Source: Acanthacorydalis orientalis
Lineage: Eukaryota; Arthropoda; Insecta; Megaloptera; Corydalidae
Reading direction: 5' to 3'
NCBI GenBank assembly: GCA_034766995.1
Contig: CM068317.1
Coordinates: forward strand, 49,686,425-49,750,424
Length of the DNA stretch: 64,000 bases
Part shown: one piece after another, positions 22,795-35,255 of the stretch
Position numbering within the stretch: position 1 is the first letter of the stretch
Layout of the letters: each line of letters opens with the position of its first letter
The notes under the pieces: model-generated
Databases searched by the model: none
What the model saw: only the letters and a program-made list of their open reading frames with translations
What the model was told of the DNA's origin: nothing
Made by a program: the position numbers and the translations under genes

Positions 22795-23106
22795 AATATC
22801 GTTTTTTTTTTTTGAAAACCGGACGGCTATTCTGCAAACATCTTATATTTAATGTCATATTGTGAAATATTAAATCTCATAACTATTGTTCGTAACTGGC
22901 ATTAAATTTTTTGCTTTCCCCTCGATTTAAATCTAAATATAGAAAAAGTAAATTGAAACTATGGTACAGAATAAACACTGGACACGGACCGAACGATTAC
23001 TCTTCAGTAACGTTTGTTCTAGACAAATTTTTCTATCGTCCGAATGTTTTCGGCCGGACGAAATGCCGATCTTCGCTTTTCACACGAGTCGTAGGTTAGA
23101 AACCGT

Positions 23107-23179
23107 GTCCCTTTGGCGCAGTGGATAGCGCGTTGGACTTCTAATCCAAAGGTCGTGGGTTCGACTCCCACAAGGGATG
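23107..23179 (+). tRNA. tRNA-Arg (TCT)
   Basis: 73 nt, without an intron. The acceptor GTCCCTT pairs with AAGGGAT (first pair G-T). The anticodon loop is CTTCTAA and the T loop TTCGACT. TTTT follows. Confidence 0.92.
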
Positions 23180-23516
23180 GCCGTCGTTTTACTTTTTCGA
23201 AGAATTTTCGTCCGTTTCGCGCGATTAGAATGCATTTGTGTGCATGTCCCTCACTCGACGTCGTCTCGTCAGTGCAGCAGTCAATTTATTGATTTTCAAC
23301 CACTCGTCGACATATTGTCTAGTTGGGTTTTTTTAAAGTAAGTGTTCCACTCGTATTTTTGAAAAATTTGCAGTACTTGCAATGAACAAATTCAGTCTAT
23401 TTTCACCCCACGAACTACAAAAAATGTTCAGTTCAATGTTCAATAAATCATTGATTGTAACTTTTGCGCATTTCGATGGCAATATTATCATTTTCACAGT
23501 CTATGACATTGAACGT

Positions 23517-23578
23517 GTCCGTTTGATGCAGAGGATAGCACATTTTACTTCTAATCCAAAGGACTCCCACACGGGATG
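23517..23578 (+). pseudogene. truncated tRNA-Arg copy
   Basis: Follows the gene at 23107 base for base in outline, but about 11 bases are missing in the variable and T-arm region and the D arm is altered (GATGCAGAGG). Both acceptor ends survive. Confidence 0.75.
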
Positions 23579-23868
23579 CGCGTATTTTGGAAAGAAATTT
23601 CATTTTATAGCCGTAGATGGGTTTTTTGTGCCTAAACATGTTCCTACTTATGCCTGAGCATGAATTGAGATGTCTGTTAGAATACAATTTTACTGTCGAT
23701 TGAATCTACACTTCAATCCTTGAAAGAATTGTCCTATATTTATTTATAACCTCATTTATATCAGTGAAGTGCCATTAAATATTTTTACAACTTGTTCATT
23801 TATGAAGAATATGTTTTAAAAACTTACATCCATGACAAAAATCGATACTATCGTTGTGTACACTACAT

Positions 23869-23930
23869 ATCTTTAGTAGCTCGCTAGATTTCTAATCTCA
23901 GTATTGCTGGTTCGACTCGCACAGGAGATA
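23869..23930 (+). pseudogene. strongly decayed tRNA-Arg-like sequence
   Basis: Keeps a TTTCTAAT anticodon arm and a GGTTCGACTC T arm, with a shortened D arm. It is the third Arg-like sequence in 800 bases. Confidence 0.5.
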
Positions 23931-24161
23931 AATAACATAGACGATTATTTTAATGAGCATGGTAAACATTATTCTTGAAAGAAATAAACATAGATTGTCT
24001 TACTGAAATATGATTTTATTACGGTATGAAAGTATTTTTTAAAAAATAAACCGGATATCCGTTTCATAGCGTCGAAAATCGAACTATATTCAAGGTATAA
24101 TAAAAATCGAGTCTTGTTCCATCGGACAGTATAGAATTATTCATAGTTACAACAAAACGTA

Positions 24162-24253
24162 TTCCCCAGGTGAGGTTTGAACTCACAACCCCGGCATCGC
24201 TCACGAACACTGTCCTATAAGTACCGTGCGCTAACCAATTGCGCCACTGGGGA
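24162..24253 (-). tRNA. tRNA-Ile (TAT) with intron
   Basis: 92 nt, opposite strand to the copy at 18605 and with the same intron. The acceptor is TCCCCAG with CTGGGGA. The T loop is TTCAAAC, which keeps T54, T55, C56 and A58. TTTT follows. Confidence 0.92.
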
Positions 24254-24791
24254 TTCGTAGGTGCATTTTTATTTATTTGTTTGTCTAGTACTCGAAATCA
24301 ATCTACTTCAGATGTAAAATATTTTCACGAATAAATAATTCAGTAAGGAGTAAGGACACTGGTCATATTTCTTTTACTATTCGAGACATTCTTCGAATTA
24401 ATCAAAACGACGAATCTGCTGTTATAAATTAACAGCCATCACTTCACAATATACAAGCAATAAAGACTGAATTTGTAGTAGATGAAAATTATATGAAAGC
24501 ATTGAATATGTCAATAGTTCGATACTTCACGTATCAGTTGACAAAAAACCTCTTTGGTCTCTCTTAATAATACTTCTTTCGCTTTTTAACAATTTTCATC
24601 CTGGAAACCTGTATAGAATTCTAAACAGTTATCGCAATTTAATCAAGGTGTTTGATACTTCAAAATTTATTAAGATATTGAGAATCAGACGGAATTTTAG
24701 TTTTTAATATTCTAGGAATAAACAAGATTTGTTTCGTACAAGATCGCTGTTTCTATATTTTCGTCGCAAGTTATATCTCAGCATTTGAAAT
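24254..24791. other. upstream region of Gr copy 4
   Basis: AT-rich 540-bp gap between tRNA-Ile and the plus-strand Gr start. It is expected to hold the promoter, but no motif is distinctive. Confidence 0.45.
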
Positions 24792-27700
24792 ATGTTTTAC
24801 AAGCAAGTAAATAAACACAAAGTAGTTATCGGCATTTTATCAGAAAGTTCTTTACGTGAGACCACAAGCTTTTTCGATTCTTTTAAATATTTCAATTTAA
24901 TAACAAGGATCTTAGGATTACCGTCCGTACGTCGTTCGAGCAAAACTTTGACCGAAATCAGTCCTCTCGAGAGATCCTATCAATTCGTTCTACTGATCTT
25001 CGTTCTGATTTATCTCGTATGGACGATTACCTGCAAACTGGAAATCTTCTACCAATCGCACAGCATCGTATACAGCACCATCGACACGCTGATAACGATC
25101 TCAATATTGCTGCAAATATTCGTCAAGTGGATGACTACATTCAAAAGTTTCGCCGTGCAATACTTGAGGATCGTACAGAGTTTCGAAACGATCGACGCGG
25201 ACCTGTGTTATCCGAGACGGATGCACGACCAGGATAGGAACGTCGGACTAACGTTCGTGTTGACCACGAATCTGAGTGTGATATGTTTCAGTCTTTACGA
25301 GATTTGGTCGCAGGCCGGCGTGTACAATATAAATATCCTGATGGACACGATCCTGAGATGTGTCGTGTCGTTTTATGTGACGTGGACGATCGTACAACTG
25401 ACAGTCCTGTTCGGTTTAGTGACCCGTCGGTTTATCGTGATCAATCAGAGGCTATCTGGAGAATTTTCGATGGAAAACATGTCTGAAAAGGTCGACGGAA
25501 AGTCTTCGAGTGAGTCTTTATAATATATTTTGTTGTAACAGTGGCACGAGGGTGATTGTGCGCCGCGGCGCTCTGAAAATGATGACGTTTCTATCGAGAC
25601 GCATATAAATAACAACTAATAATGATTTACTTTACATTTCTGGCCTGCGGTGTGAAAAATAATTCATCGTGAAAGCGAATTCAACCAGCGTCAGAACTGT
25701 TTTTGTGATAAGACTACATCATTCTTTCACAAATGAATTGATGTTTCACTATACAAGCCATAAAACTTTTTTCTGATCAAAAATATCCAATGAACGATTA
25801 TTACACTGATTTTTCTGTGCTTTAACATCTTAAAGATGATGGCATCTGCATCAAAATACGCATTGAAAAAAAAATGAACCGTAATTATTTTTGATCAGAA
25901 ATTTTTGATGGTTTGCAAATGATATGCAAATGAATTTTACCACAATGTCAGAACTGTAATGTGATAAAATTTCGTTTTTGACTTATTTTCTTGGATGGTA
26001 ATATTTGTATCGAAACATTCAATTTAACAAAAAATACCATATGTATTATATAACAGAACCTATTACTGTGAAATATCATCGTAACATAAAATATATTCAA
26101 ATCATTTTTTAAAAAAATCAATTTTTGTAAACAGTTGTACAATTTTATTCAATAAGTTCCCGTAACTTAAAACTTTTCTATCCACACCGATATATTATAG
26201 AATGTATCGGTCTAAATAGAGCATTTCAAATATTTTTTCAGTTCTACAGAACTGGAATAATGATAAAAGATATGAAAGATTTCTATTATAATACATTTTA
26301 TTAAATCGCAAGCAATAAATCAGAAATATAATGTATCATCATAGATAGCGCTGGAATACCTGAGACGCGCTGCTCCGATAGCCGCTATTGAATACATGTG
26401 TGTACAGACGTTCTATTGTTTCGTAAACAAGCGTGGAAGTGTTCTTGTGTGACGTTTCTGTGCGATTTCTAAACAAATTGACGGTAAGATTCACTATATT
26501 TATATCAATCATTATTGCAAATCGTTGCCAAACTGTTATTTTATCAAACTGTATGATTAGAATATCGAACACTGTCCAAAAATTGTATTTATATACAATT
26601 ATATTTTTGTATAAATTTCCACAGACGACGGTCTAGAAAGTAGGCCGGGCCTATTTGCAGTCGCGGAGTAAATAGTATAGGCGTTATCGGAACGCGTAGG
26701 TAAAACTGGACGCGTCCGTCTAAAACATATGCGATACGCGTGCTTCTTTCTGTAAACAAATTTTATTAAGTGTGTGTAGAGTGGAGAACGTCTTGTTGGT
26801 TTGTTATTTGAAATTTTCAAAAAAAATTTAGAAGTATATTGAGGTGAATATTTATAATTATTTTTCTTAGAATGTATTGAAAGGCATGCAGTTAGTGTCT
26901 GTTCGTTTCAGTAAGATGTTCTGTTGTATTTCGAATCAGTGTCTAGGTTAGATGAGGTTATTTTATTGTATCGTTTACATTCATATATCAATTATTATGA
27001 TCAAATATCATACTGTTCTAGAAAGTAGAGTATAATATTCAATATTTGGATGAATAAATCTTTTACTAATTCAGATATATAGATAAGCGGTTTATAGTAT
27101 AGAAAATAAATCTGATATAAAAACTTGCAATCAAACAGATTAAACAGAACAGAGTTAATGATTAAATAAATAATAGAAATTCTACAGATATTTATTTTTG
27201 AAAATCTCGATTTGTACGGGAGTTTTCCATGGCAGACAAAGAACTTGACATGCTAAAATATTTCCAATGTTTCACAAATTCACTCTTTTCTCGTCTCATG
27301 AAGTACAACGATAGTTGTGATCAAAAATATCTGATAAATGATTATTGATAATTTTTGATTGTTTCTGATGCGATTCATCGAACATTTTTGAATCGAAATA
27401 TATGTTATTATTCATGTTTATTCTCTCACTCATCGAACTATAAAGAAATCTGCTCGGAAATATTCAATAAATGATTATCTATTATTATTGATTGCTATCG
27501 ATGCGATTTATTGTACATTTTTAAGTGGAAAATGTGTTGTTATTTGTGTTCATTCTCTCATTTCACAAACTATAAAAAAATCTGCTCAGAAATGTTCAGT
27601 AAATGTTTATCTATTATTTATGGTTATTTTTAATGCGATTTATTAGACATTTTTGAGTAGAAAAATGTACTATTTGTTTATTCTCTCATTCTACGAAACC

Positions 27701-28212
27701 ACTAAAAAATCTGACCAAAAATGTTCAATAAATGATTATTAATAGTTTTTAATTATTTCTTATCCGCATTAATAATCACTTAATGAAGATTTTCGATCAG
27801 AAATTAATTTTTTGTGCGGTGTACTGAGAAAATGATTCATTTGTGTTAGGGCATAGAATTGACTTAACGATTTAATAATCAATGTGAACTCTTTATCAAA
27901 ATTCATCCATCAGAAGCTCATCTTGTACCAAAGCTTTGCGTTGATAGAGGAGAAAATATTTTTTTTCTGTCACACATGAATTATTTTCTTATTAAATTTT
28001 TCTGATCAGAAATGGTCATGAAATGCTCATCGATCATTTCTGATAATTATGATTTTTATTGACTATTTTTGATAGATTTTGTTTGTGGTTTGTGGAATGG
28101 GAAAATAATTCATTTTTAAAAATGAATTAGCCAGTGTCAAAAGTGGATCGAGACATTTTTCTGTTGTTAAAAAGTCATTTTATCTCTCTACCCCTCTCTC
28201 TGTCTCTGTCTA

Positions 28213-28257
<45 letters not shown>

Positions 28258-31200
28258 ATGTGTGTGTTAATGAATTTGTGTATGAAAAATATCTGAAAAA
28301 AAATAAATCTGTTGCAGTGACTGTTCTGAAAACATCACACGACCGACTAAACAATCTAATCGACTTAATAAACGACACGTTCGGTGCAACGATCCTCGTC
28401 CTGATCATCGACTTCTTTTGTCATACGATCCGACATTTCTACTCGAGTTTTTTGCTATCTGCGAGCTGGGAGACGCTGAAGAGACAACCGAAATTCGGTC
28501 ACACGATAATTGCGGTCATCGTCTGGACGCTGTTCAATGTGGTAACGTAGACATTTTTCTCTTTCCTTTCGATTTCTTAATCGTTCTCATTCCGAATTGT
28601 CTGCGAACATTGTCAATATCTAAAATCGATCAAGCACTCTACAATGAGCATTCAATAGAATAACAGAAGCGTTCGGTTGTTTTTGTTGAATGTTTCTTTT
28701 TGTTTTTTTTTTTGGATGGAATTTGTTATGGGTTAAGCAAGATATTTTATTATATATGAAAGATGTGCAAACAGAAAGATTGTTTCGAACGGATTAATTG
28801 TTCATTGATTGTTAGAAAAATAAATCGAGATTTTTTTTGTGGTCTCATTTCTTCGATTTGATTGATTATATTTTCGTTTGAACTGCATGTCAATTCTTTG
28901 TGTTATGTTTTATTTATATTCTCTATTCTACTATTTATTGTATTATTGACTACATTTCGTATTTTGCCAACGCCATGTCTAATCATGTTTCTTTCCAGCG
29001 TAGGATCTTCACAGCAGCGCATCCTGAATTCCTTCTCGTACCGTTCGTCCGTCTATCACACCGGCTCGGTTAGGTCCGCGGCGCCGGTTCGGTACCCGCT
29101 GCCGATCGCGTTTACAAAAAACGACTTGGAATCGTCCGTCCTTGTCGTTTTTTTAAAAAAATAACTTCCTATCGAATTCGTCCAAAACAGAGTGATTTTC
29201 CTATATTGATGTGTGTGTGCGCGAAAAGTAGTAACATCGAGTGTCGTTCGAACCTTCGAGTGCGTCCTCGACCTCCTGTCCAGGTGACCCGCACGGTCGC
29301 GCGCGCATCGAGGCTCTGCAGGAGGGAGGCACCCGGGAGTGTTTGCTTGCTTTTTGATTATCAGACCGGACGTACGACCGTCCGGCTGTATATATCAACA
29401 CAGTAGTATATTCGTTGTGTGGTTCCCGTCCGAGACGGAGACGGAGACAGAGAGTGAAGAAAGAGCGCGTCGCACTCAATCACAGGTTTACTATGTCTGT
29501 ATTTTTTGCAGGTGAAGAGGGGTTTAGTTAAGCATTATTAGAACTGTTCAGTGCCGCGGATATTTGTCGTATGTTAGCTTTGAACCCGCGTGTTTCTCTC
29601 TTGCTAGGGGTTTCAGTCGCGCATCGAAAAGGGAGGGACTCGTCGTCTGGAGTAGTCTCGCCTAAGCGCCTAGCGTATAAGAGACGTTGCGACTCCCGAC
29701 GGTGGAACGGCAGGGCGTGACCTGCCCCGGCACTTGTGCTGTCGATGCGGGCACTCGCCTCAGCGGTCGCGCTGTTGAGCGATCCCCGCGCCAGCGCTCT
29801 TGCCGTCGAGCGGTCATCGTCCTGTCCGACCATCGGCCGGATGAAAAGATATCGGCGACGAATTCAGGGGCGGGCCGGTCGCTGAAAGGTCGCGTGTCGG
29901 CCGGCCCGCAGTCCGACGTTTCTTAGAAATGTCCACTAGCTCAGGTCACTCTTGGTCACATCCGATACGGACTGTTTTAAACCCTTGACAGTCTGCTCGC
30001 AGAGCCGCGACCGTACCACACCGAACCGGCGATCCGGAACACCGACGCGGTGCGACGGACCCATTCCCGGTAGCGTCACAAGCCGGGGTGGGTTCAGATC
30101 TCAACGCGCGTGCTTCGGTTCACCATTGCACTGGTGTACCACGGTCGATGTGCTTCCTCCGTGTTTTTTTTTAGTCATTTACATTTTGCAGCCCGATCCT
30201 TTCGTTGACCGATCGGGTCACCCCCGCGAATCCGGCATCGCTGTTGATCCGCGTCCAGCGCTGCATAAGAGGACACGTCCCGTACCCGACCGAGGCTAAA
30301 CTTAGCTTCAGTTAGAGCCTCGGGTACAAATCAGGACCTGCGGGGTACCGTCGCACACGTCGTCTCCGGACGTAGCGTGTGCTGGGCGGCGGCGAGAGGC
30401 CGGCCTCCTGTCCGTCCCCCATAGGTAGTCCGCAGGATTTAGGATTTGGTATGGGTCTTTCAGGTCGTTATGTGAAACTAATCGTGTACGACGCGGGATT
30501 CTCAACGTGGGATTTAGAAGCGACGACGTCACTAGGTGTTTGTGAGTTGACGGTGGTTTTGTAGTAACGAAAGAGGAAGAAATGATCATGTAATTCTTTT
30601 ATAAATCGCATGTACAGTCTTTGCCATGGCACAAATCTGCCGTTAACTTAGAAAGCTCTAAGTGTTGGGCCCGAACAGAACGACAAGGAAAATTTCAAGA
30701 AGGTAATATTCGACACGAAGAAAAGTTTTGTGTATTTTACGTTGAATGAATTTCAGGTACTTTCAGTGCCGAGCAGCTCTCGTTCCGCCCCGTATTTCGT
30801 TCGGGGTTCGAAGTGATCAGGACAACTTGTCGACGAAGAGGTCACTATACATTCGTGCGCTTATAATGAAACCGAAAAAACGCAGGAAGAACATTTCTTT
30901 CATATTTATTTTTGCCATCGCAACGTAATCGTTTCTTTGAGGTCCGCAATATTTTCAGACCGTTCGTACGAGTTCTAAAAAATTAATTGGGGAATCGACA
31001 ATGACATTTTCTCCATCTCGATACAAACGGTTATATCTTCTTCATTGCGATCCATTCTCTGTGTTTTGTTGCGTCAAAAAGAGGCGTCGTCTACAAAATA
31101 TGAACTATGAAATCGTGAGTTAATGTTGTAAATATTATTAACAATAGAATTTAGTACACAATATAATATACTAATTGTGGTTACTTATACTGATATATGC

Positions 31201-31612
31201 ATACCATACATACATTACACACACAGCATACTTGACAGAATGATTAATTTTTCTCTTTCACGAAATAATTAATTCCATAAATATCCGTTCACTAAATATG
31301 TACTAAAATCGAATGGATATGGCCTGTTGATTAATTGTTTGATTTGGATAATTCAGAGCATCTTTTTATTAATGCACGTGTCAGCAGTCAACTCGTGTGT
31401 CGGTATTTTCAGAGAATAACACGAACAATCCAGTAAATATCCTAATTGTAAACGTTTGCTGTGGTGAAATCGAATAAATCTAATAGCAAGTATATGGATG
31501 AAAATAATTGATAATATAATTAGTGAAGAAAAATAATTTGATCAAGAATATTGTCCTTATTAATATTTCGTTTTATATTCGAGAACTGAGAAGAGTCTCT
31601 TTGTTTCTTTGA

Positions 31613-31681
<69 letters not shown>

Positions 31682-33487
31682 CGTTAGTAACCTAAATTGC
31701 CATTAACTCTTTCCAGGAGATCACTTATGTTTTAAATTTTCGGATAACATTTATTAAAGTGCATTGAATGTATCGGTATAATGATCTTACATTGTCTTAA
31801 ATATTATTCTTACATTGTTATGTAGATATTTACGTTTTTTTGAACCGCATGCTACTAGAATTTTCAAAAATAAATGCCCATTACGTAAGGCCTAGTAACG
31901 GCCGTAATTATTAATCAATAATTCTAAAAAAAATATATTTTATAGAGAATTTAATTCTCTTTCTAATAATGTATAACAAAATACATTTTTCTACACTCTG
32001 TTAGAGTAACATACGATTGTTTGAGCGACTGCATCAAAATCATCGATTCTAATTGAGTTCTAATTACGGCCGTATTTAATTATTAAAAAAAATGATAGGC
32101 AGTGTCGGAGTCACTACCGCTGAGGTTTTTGGCGGAAAACGTCTCGCCTAGACGGTGTTGTCGGGGTGTGGTGTTTGTAGGGTTGGTAAGAAAGAAATGA
32201 CCACAACTATCTTGTGTCTTTTTATTTATTTCGCACAATACTGACTAATTTGTAAAATTTTGTTAAAGACAGGACAATGGTACGGGTAGTAAGATATGTA
32301 AGACTTACATGCTACACTTATATCTCTAGAGAACGTTAAGTCTATAGTGGTATTCTTTAAAGTTAGTTGGATCCGTGGCCAAGATCGACCTAAACTTGTC
32401 GTTCAGAAACTGTTTTTGAACATCGATTTGAAATATTTCTTATACTTGAGGCGAATATTTTTTCTTTTTTCTTTATTATCGGTTTCGTCTTTCAACATCT
32501 TCAGGTGGTACCCACCTGAAGATATCGAAAGAATAAATTGTAGTTGAAGAAAAAGAAAAAAATAATGAGCTCTAGAACAAGGAACACGGTTTTAAAAAAA
32601 GTTTCTCAGACAAATATTCCTAATATTTTTATTGAAAGAATTATATATACAATTGGTCGAAGAAAACTTTCAGTCTTTTTTGAAAAATCCATCGATTCCA
32701 GCCTACTAAATTATTTCTGGTTTTTGTTAATAAATGTAAACGATTTTTACTCTGTTGTCGTTCTATTTGATTTCAATGGTCGTTTAAATATGATTTATAC
32801 TTCCGCTTTGTATTTTATTGGCATGGTTTGTTTATTATTTTATTTATATTTATAAGAATCTATTCCGAAACATGTTTCTTAACGAATATGGAGTTATATT
32901 CATATATTTTTCTTTGAATCTTCTCAAACAGCGATTTATATTTTATTTTTATAGTAATTCCGTTTTTTTATGCGTTTCATGACCTGAGATACTTATTTGT
33001 GGTATCAATCAGGCTGCAATAATTGTTAAAATATTTTTTTAATCGATATCTAAAGTTAGTACATCTTTCAAACAATAAAATGAAAAAATCCATACTGATT
33101 TTCAACCATTTCCTAGCCGAACCATATAGGTTAACAGCTTTAACTCCGTTTCATATACATAACGATTTCTTTCTCCAGCTAATTATGTATGTGTTGATGT
33201 ACGTAAGCCACCTGACCACCTACCACGGAAGTCGTACGTCTGTGATAGCCCATAAACTGATCCTGTACGGTCTGAGAGCTTGCACCGACTGCCACGAACT
33301 CGCCGCGTTCGCCGACCAAGTATCGCAGCGGTCGCCAAAATTCACAGCGTGCGGTCTGTTCGACATCGATATGTCGACGATGTCGACCATCATGTCGTCG
33401 CTCATTACGTATCTGGTCGTCGCCTTACAGTTCCGCGGACTCACGGTGAACGAACATATGAGAAAGTATATATCGAAAAATAGATAG
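24792..33487 (+). CDS. divergent gustatory receptor with long introns (Gr copy 4)
   Basis: Insect gustatory receptor, predicted 416 residues, the only copy on the plus strand. Proposed exons are 24792-25509, 28318-28541 and 33179-33487 (stop TAG). Donors are GTGAGT at 25510 and GTAACG at 28542; acceptors end TTGCAG and CTCCAG. Phases 1 and 0 match the other copies. Exon 1 is 718 nt: the N-terminus is about 22 residues longer, and FKYFNLITRILGLPSV aligns with the N-terminal block of the others. Exon 2 has LIDLINDTFGATIL. The signature TYLVVALQF is at about residues 391-399. Introns of 2.8 and 4.6 kb are far larger than in the paralogs. The second donor, GTAACG, is weak. Exon 3 could belong to a separate broken gene, but the joined frame is open throughout. 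Confidence 0.75.
25730..25870. repeat. dispersed repeat copy (CATCTTnAGATGATG family)
   Basis: It contains the sequence set shared by this family: a GATCAAAAATAT block, an AATGAACGATTATT block, then AAAGATGATGGCATCTGCAT and AATACGCAT. It lies in intron 1 of Gr copy 4. Confidence 0.65.
27290..27830. repeat. tandem repeat of about 125-130 bp, four copies
   Basis: The unit starts with TTCTCTCA(C/T) near 27296, 27421, 27552 and 27679. It includes a TGnTCAnAAATnTTCAATAA-like block, a GATTATT block and ATTTTTGAnT. The unit resembles the dispersed repeat seen elsewhere in the window, so that repeat has been amplified in tandem here. Confidence 0.8.
28212..28268. repeat. (TA)n then (TG)n microsatellite
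   Basis: A TCTC-rich lead, TA tract and TG tract lie about 50 bases upstream of the Gr copy 4 exon 2 acceptor. Confidence 0.9.
29000..30640. other. GC-rich island within Gr copy 4 intron 2
   Basis: About 1.6 kb with much higher GC and CG content than any neighbour. It has no long reading frame in any direction; the longest (29952-30299, 115 codons) has a composition-driven arginine- and proline-rich translation. Short perfect hairpins occur: stem CCGAGGCT with AGCCTCGG at 30290-30323, and CACCA with TGGTG near 30121-30138. Pyrimidine runs ending TTTGCAG at 29513 and TTTTGCAG at 30191 resemble splice acceptors. Candidates are a noncoding RNA or 5' exons on the plus strand, a retroelement untranslated region, or a CpG-rich regulatory island. 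I cannot choose between them. Confidence 0.45.
31611..31677. repeat. (TA)n microsatellite
   Basis: Imperfect TA tract in intron 2 of Gr copy 4. Confidence 0.95.
31898..32073. mobile_element. small inverted-repeat element (MITE-like), about 176 bp
   Basis: Bounded by ACGGCCGTAATTA at 31898-31910 and its exact reverse complement at 32061-32073. Imperfect complementarity continues inward (TTAATCAATAATTCTAA against GAACTCAATTAGAATCG). The interior is AT-rich and noncoding. No target-site duplication could be fixed. Confidence 0.55.
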
Positions 33488-33739
33488 GCGATTTGTTCTA
33501 TAACGAAAATGTATTTCGAATAGACAGTAGGATGTTCTGATTTTAAGGAGAAATCTATTAGATGTTTAAATTGATTCGGTGTCTTTAAAGTGGATCACTC
33601 ACAACTCTATATTAAATTAAAATATCTTCTCGTCGTTTTAGATATCTGAAGTGGCAACATTAACATTTAAAAACCACTATATAACACGGTCAAGCAATTG
33701 GCATAACCTCACAAATAAATAGTAGTTCTGACACTGCGG

Positions 33740-33910
33740 CTGAATTCAGTTTCACAAATGAATTGTTTTCTCATCCCAGAAACCACATAAAACTTTTCTC
33801 AAATCAAAAAGATTAAATAAATTATTATTGGTTATTTTCGATCCTAGAATCAATATTTATTTATCGAATATTTTAATCGTGTACTGTATTCGGCAAGAAA
33901 AGAATTCATT
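33740..33910. repeat. dispersed repeat copy, degenerate
   Basis: Shares the CACAAATGAATTGTTTTCTC and AACCACATAAAACTTTTCTC blocks with copies at about 25730 and 39690, followed by a TATTATTGGTTATTTTCGAT block. Confidence 0.55.
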
Positions 33911-33999
33911 TGTGGAAAAGAACATTAAATTTTCATCAATTGACTTTGTGGTCTCATAACTGAAATTCTTATACGCCTCGTAAACTACAAAGAAGTTGG

Positions 34000-34070
34000 C
34001 GGTTTTGAGTCGATGAAGTAGTTATTCATTTTCGTACCTCTTCCACTGTTTTAGAATCTATTTCATGTTT
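34000..34070 (-). mobile_element. short mariner-like fragment
   Basis: The segment CATTTTCGTACCTCTTCCAC matches, with one change, part of the mariner remnant at 9630-9665 that encodes TVEEVRK. Only this short piece is recognisable. Confidence 0.5.
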
Positions 34071-34960
34071 TATGCATCACAATACCTTCCCCATAGCTGA
34101 ACAAATCTTTCCCGCGCCCCTGGTAGCATTTTTTTAAACGAAAAATATGCAATGTAAAATATGTGTTGCTTTTCGAACGCCATCGATTTCATCACTATTT
34201 TGCGAGGTTATGCTAACTGCTTGACCAAGAGATATAGTGGTATTTAAGATGGGCACTTCAAAATCCTAAAACGAAGAGATAACATTTTAATTTAAAACAG
34301 AGTTACGATTGATGCAATTCAATGGCATCGAATGAATTTATACACCTAAATCCTTTTGATTTCTATTGAAATATCGATAGTTTATTGAATGAAAAGTAAA
34401 CTTTTCATTAAAGGAGACTTAAGCTATTTTTCTTATCCTTGAGTTAACTATTCCTTATTTTCGTTTCTCAATTATTAGTTTCATCTTACAACACCTTCAG
34501 ATAATACAAGGAATAATGACCTCAAGGACAAGAAAACTAACTTCAAATCCTGGTACAAGGCAACGAGACAAGTGACGAGAATTAAACTAAAATATTTAAT
34601 AACTGATTTTTCTGTGTCTTCTGGTGCTCGGAAGACGACAGAATCGTCATTTGAATGCGAAACGAGGAACAGCGAATCCACTAACCCATAAGACATTCGA
34701 GAATTTAGATTTTGAACCACTTCTGTCCGGTTTTGTATGTTCAGTATATCATTGATTCACAATTTTTACATTTTTTCTCCTCTCAATACACACCAACGTC
34801 GCTAAAATTCATAACAGAATTTCGAAAATTAAATATACGAATAACCTGTGTATGTTTTTTTAATTGAAAACAATTTGTTGGAAATAGTCACACTATATAC
34901 AAAATATATTGAAGCAATAAAACGTTATCTAATGTGTCCACATGTAGGTGTTTTAAAATA

Positions 34961-34961
34961 T

Positions 34962-35014
<53 letters not shown>
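34961..35014. repeat. (TA)n microsatellite
   Basis: Long pure TA tract. Confidence 0.95.
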
Positions 35015-35017
<3 letters not shown>

Positions 35018-35179
35018 GACGTACACTATTTAATATATCTACGGCCATAAAAACCGAATAAACATTGATATTCTTTTCATTTTTTTGTACCCGTACGTTA
35101 TGGGTCTCAGTAAAGTTACATGCGAAGTTTGCAGAAGTATGGCCGCAGAGAGACTTTTTCCAATATTTGTGCAAACACA

Positions 35180-35198
35180 CATATATGTATATATATAT

Positions 35199-35255
<57 letters not shown>

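Noticed and set aside
27290..27830. CRISPR-like repeat array
   Set aside because: The units are about 125 bp and diverge throughout, with no short constant repeat alternating with unique spacers. The locus is also eukaryotic.
28862..29164. 100-codon hydrophobic frame as an extra receptor exon
   Set aside because: The hydrophobic part comes from T-rich DNA. It lacks the exon 3 pattern (NKLLLESF...TYhhhhhQF), and the real exon 3 is at 33179.
29687..30299. Arginine- and proline-rich frames in the GC island as proteins
   Set aside because: Open frames are expected by chance in CG-rich DNA. Several overlap on both strands with no favoured one, and none has a domain.
32110..32340. Possible solo LTR beginning TGTCGGAGTC
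   Set aside because: The GC-richer start resembles some LTR ends, but no matching CA end, second copy or target-site duplication could be shown.
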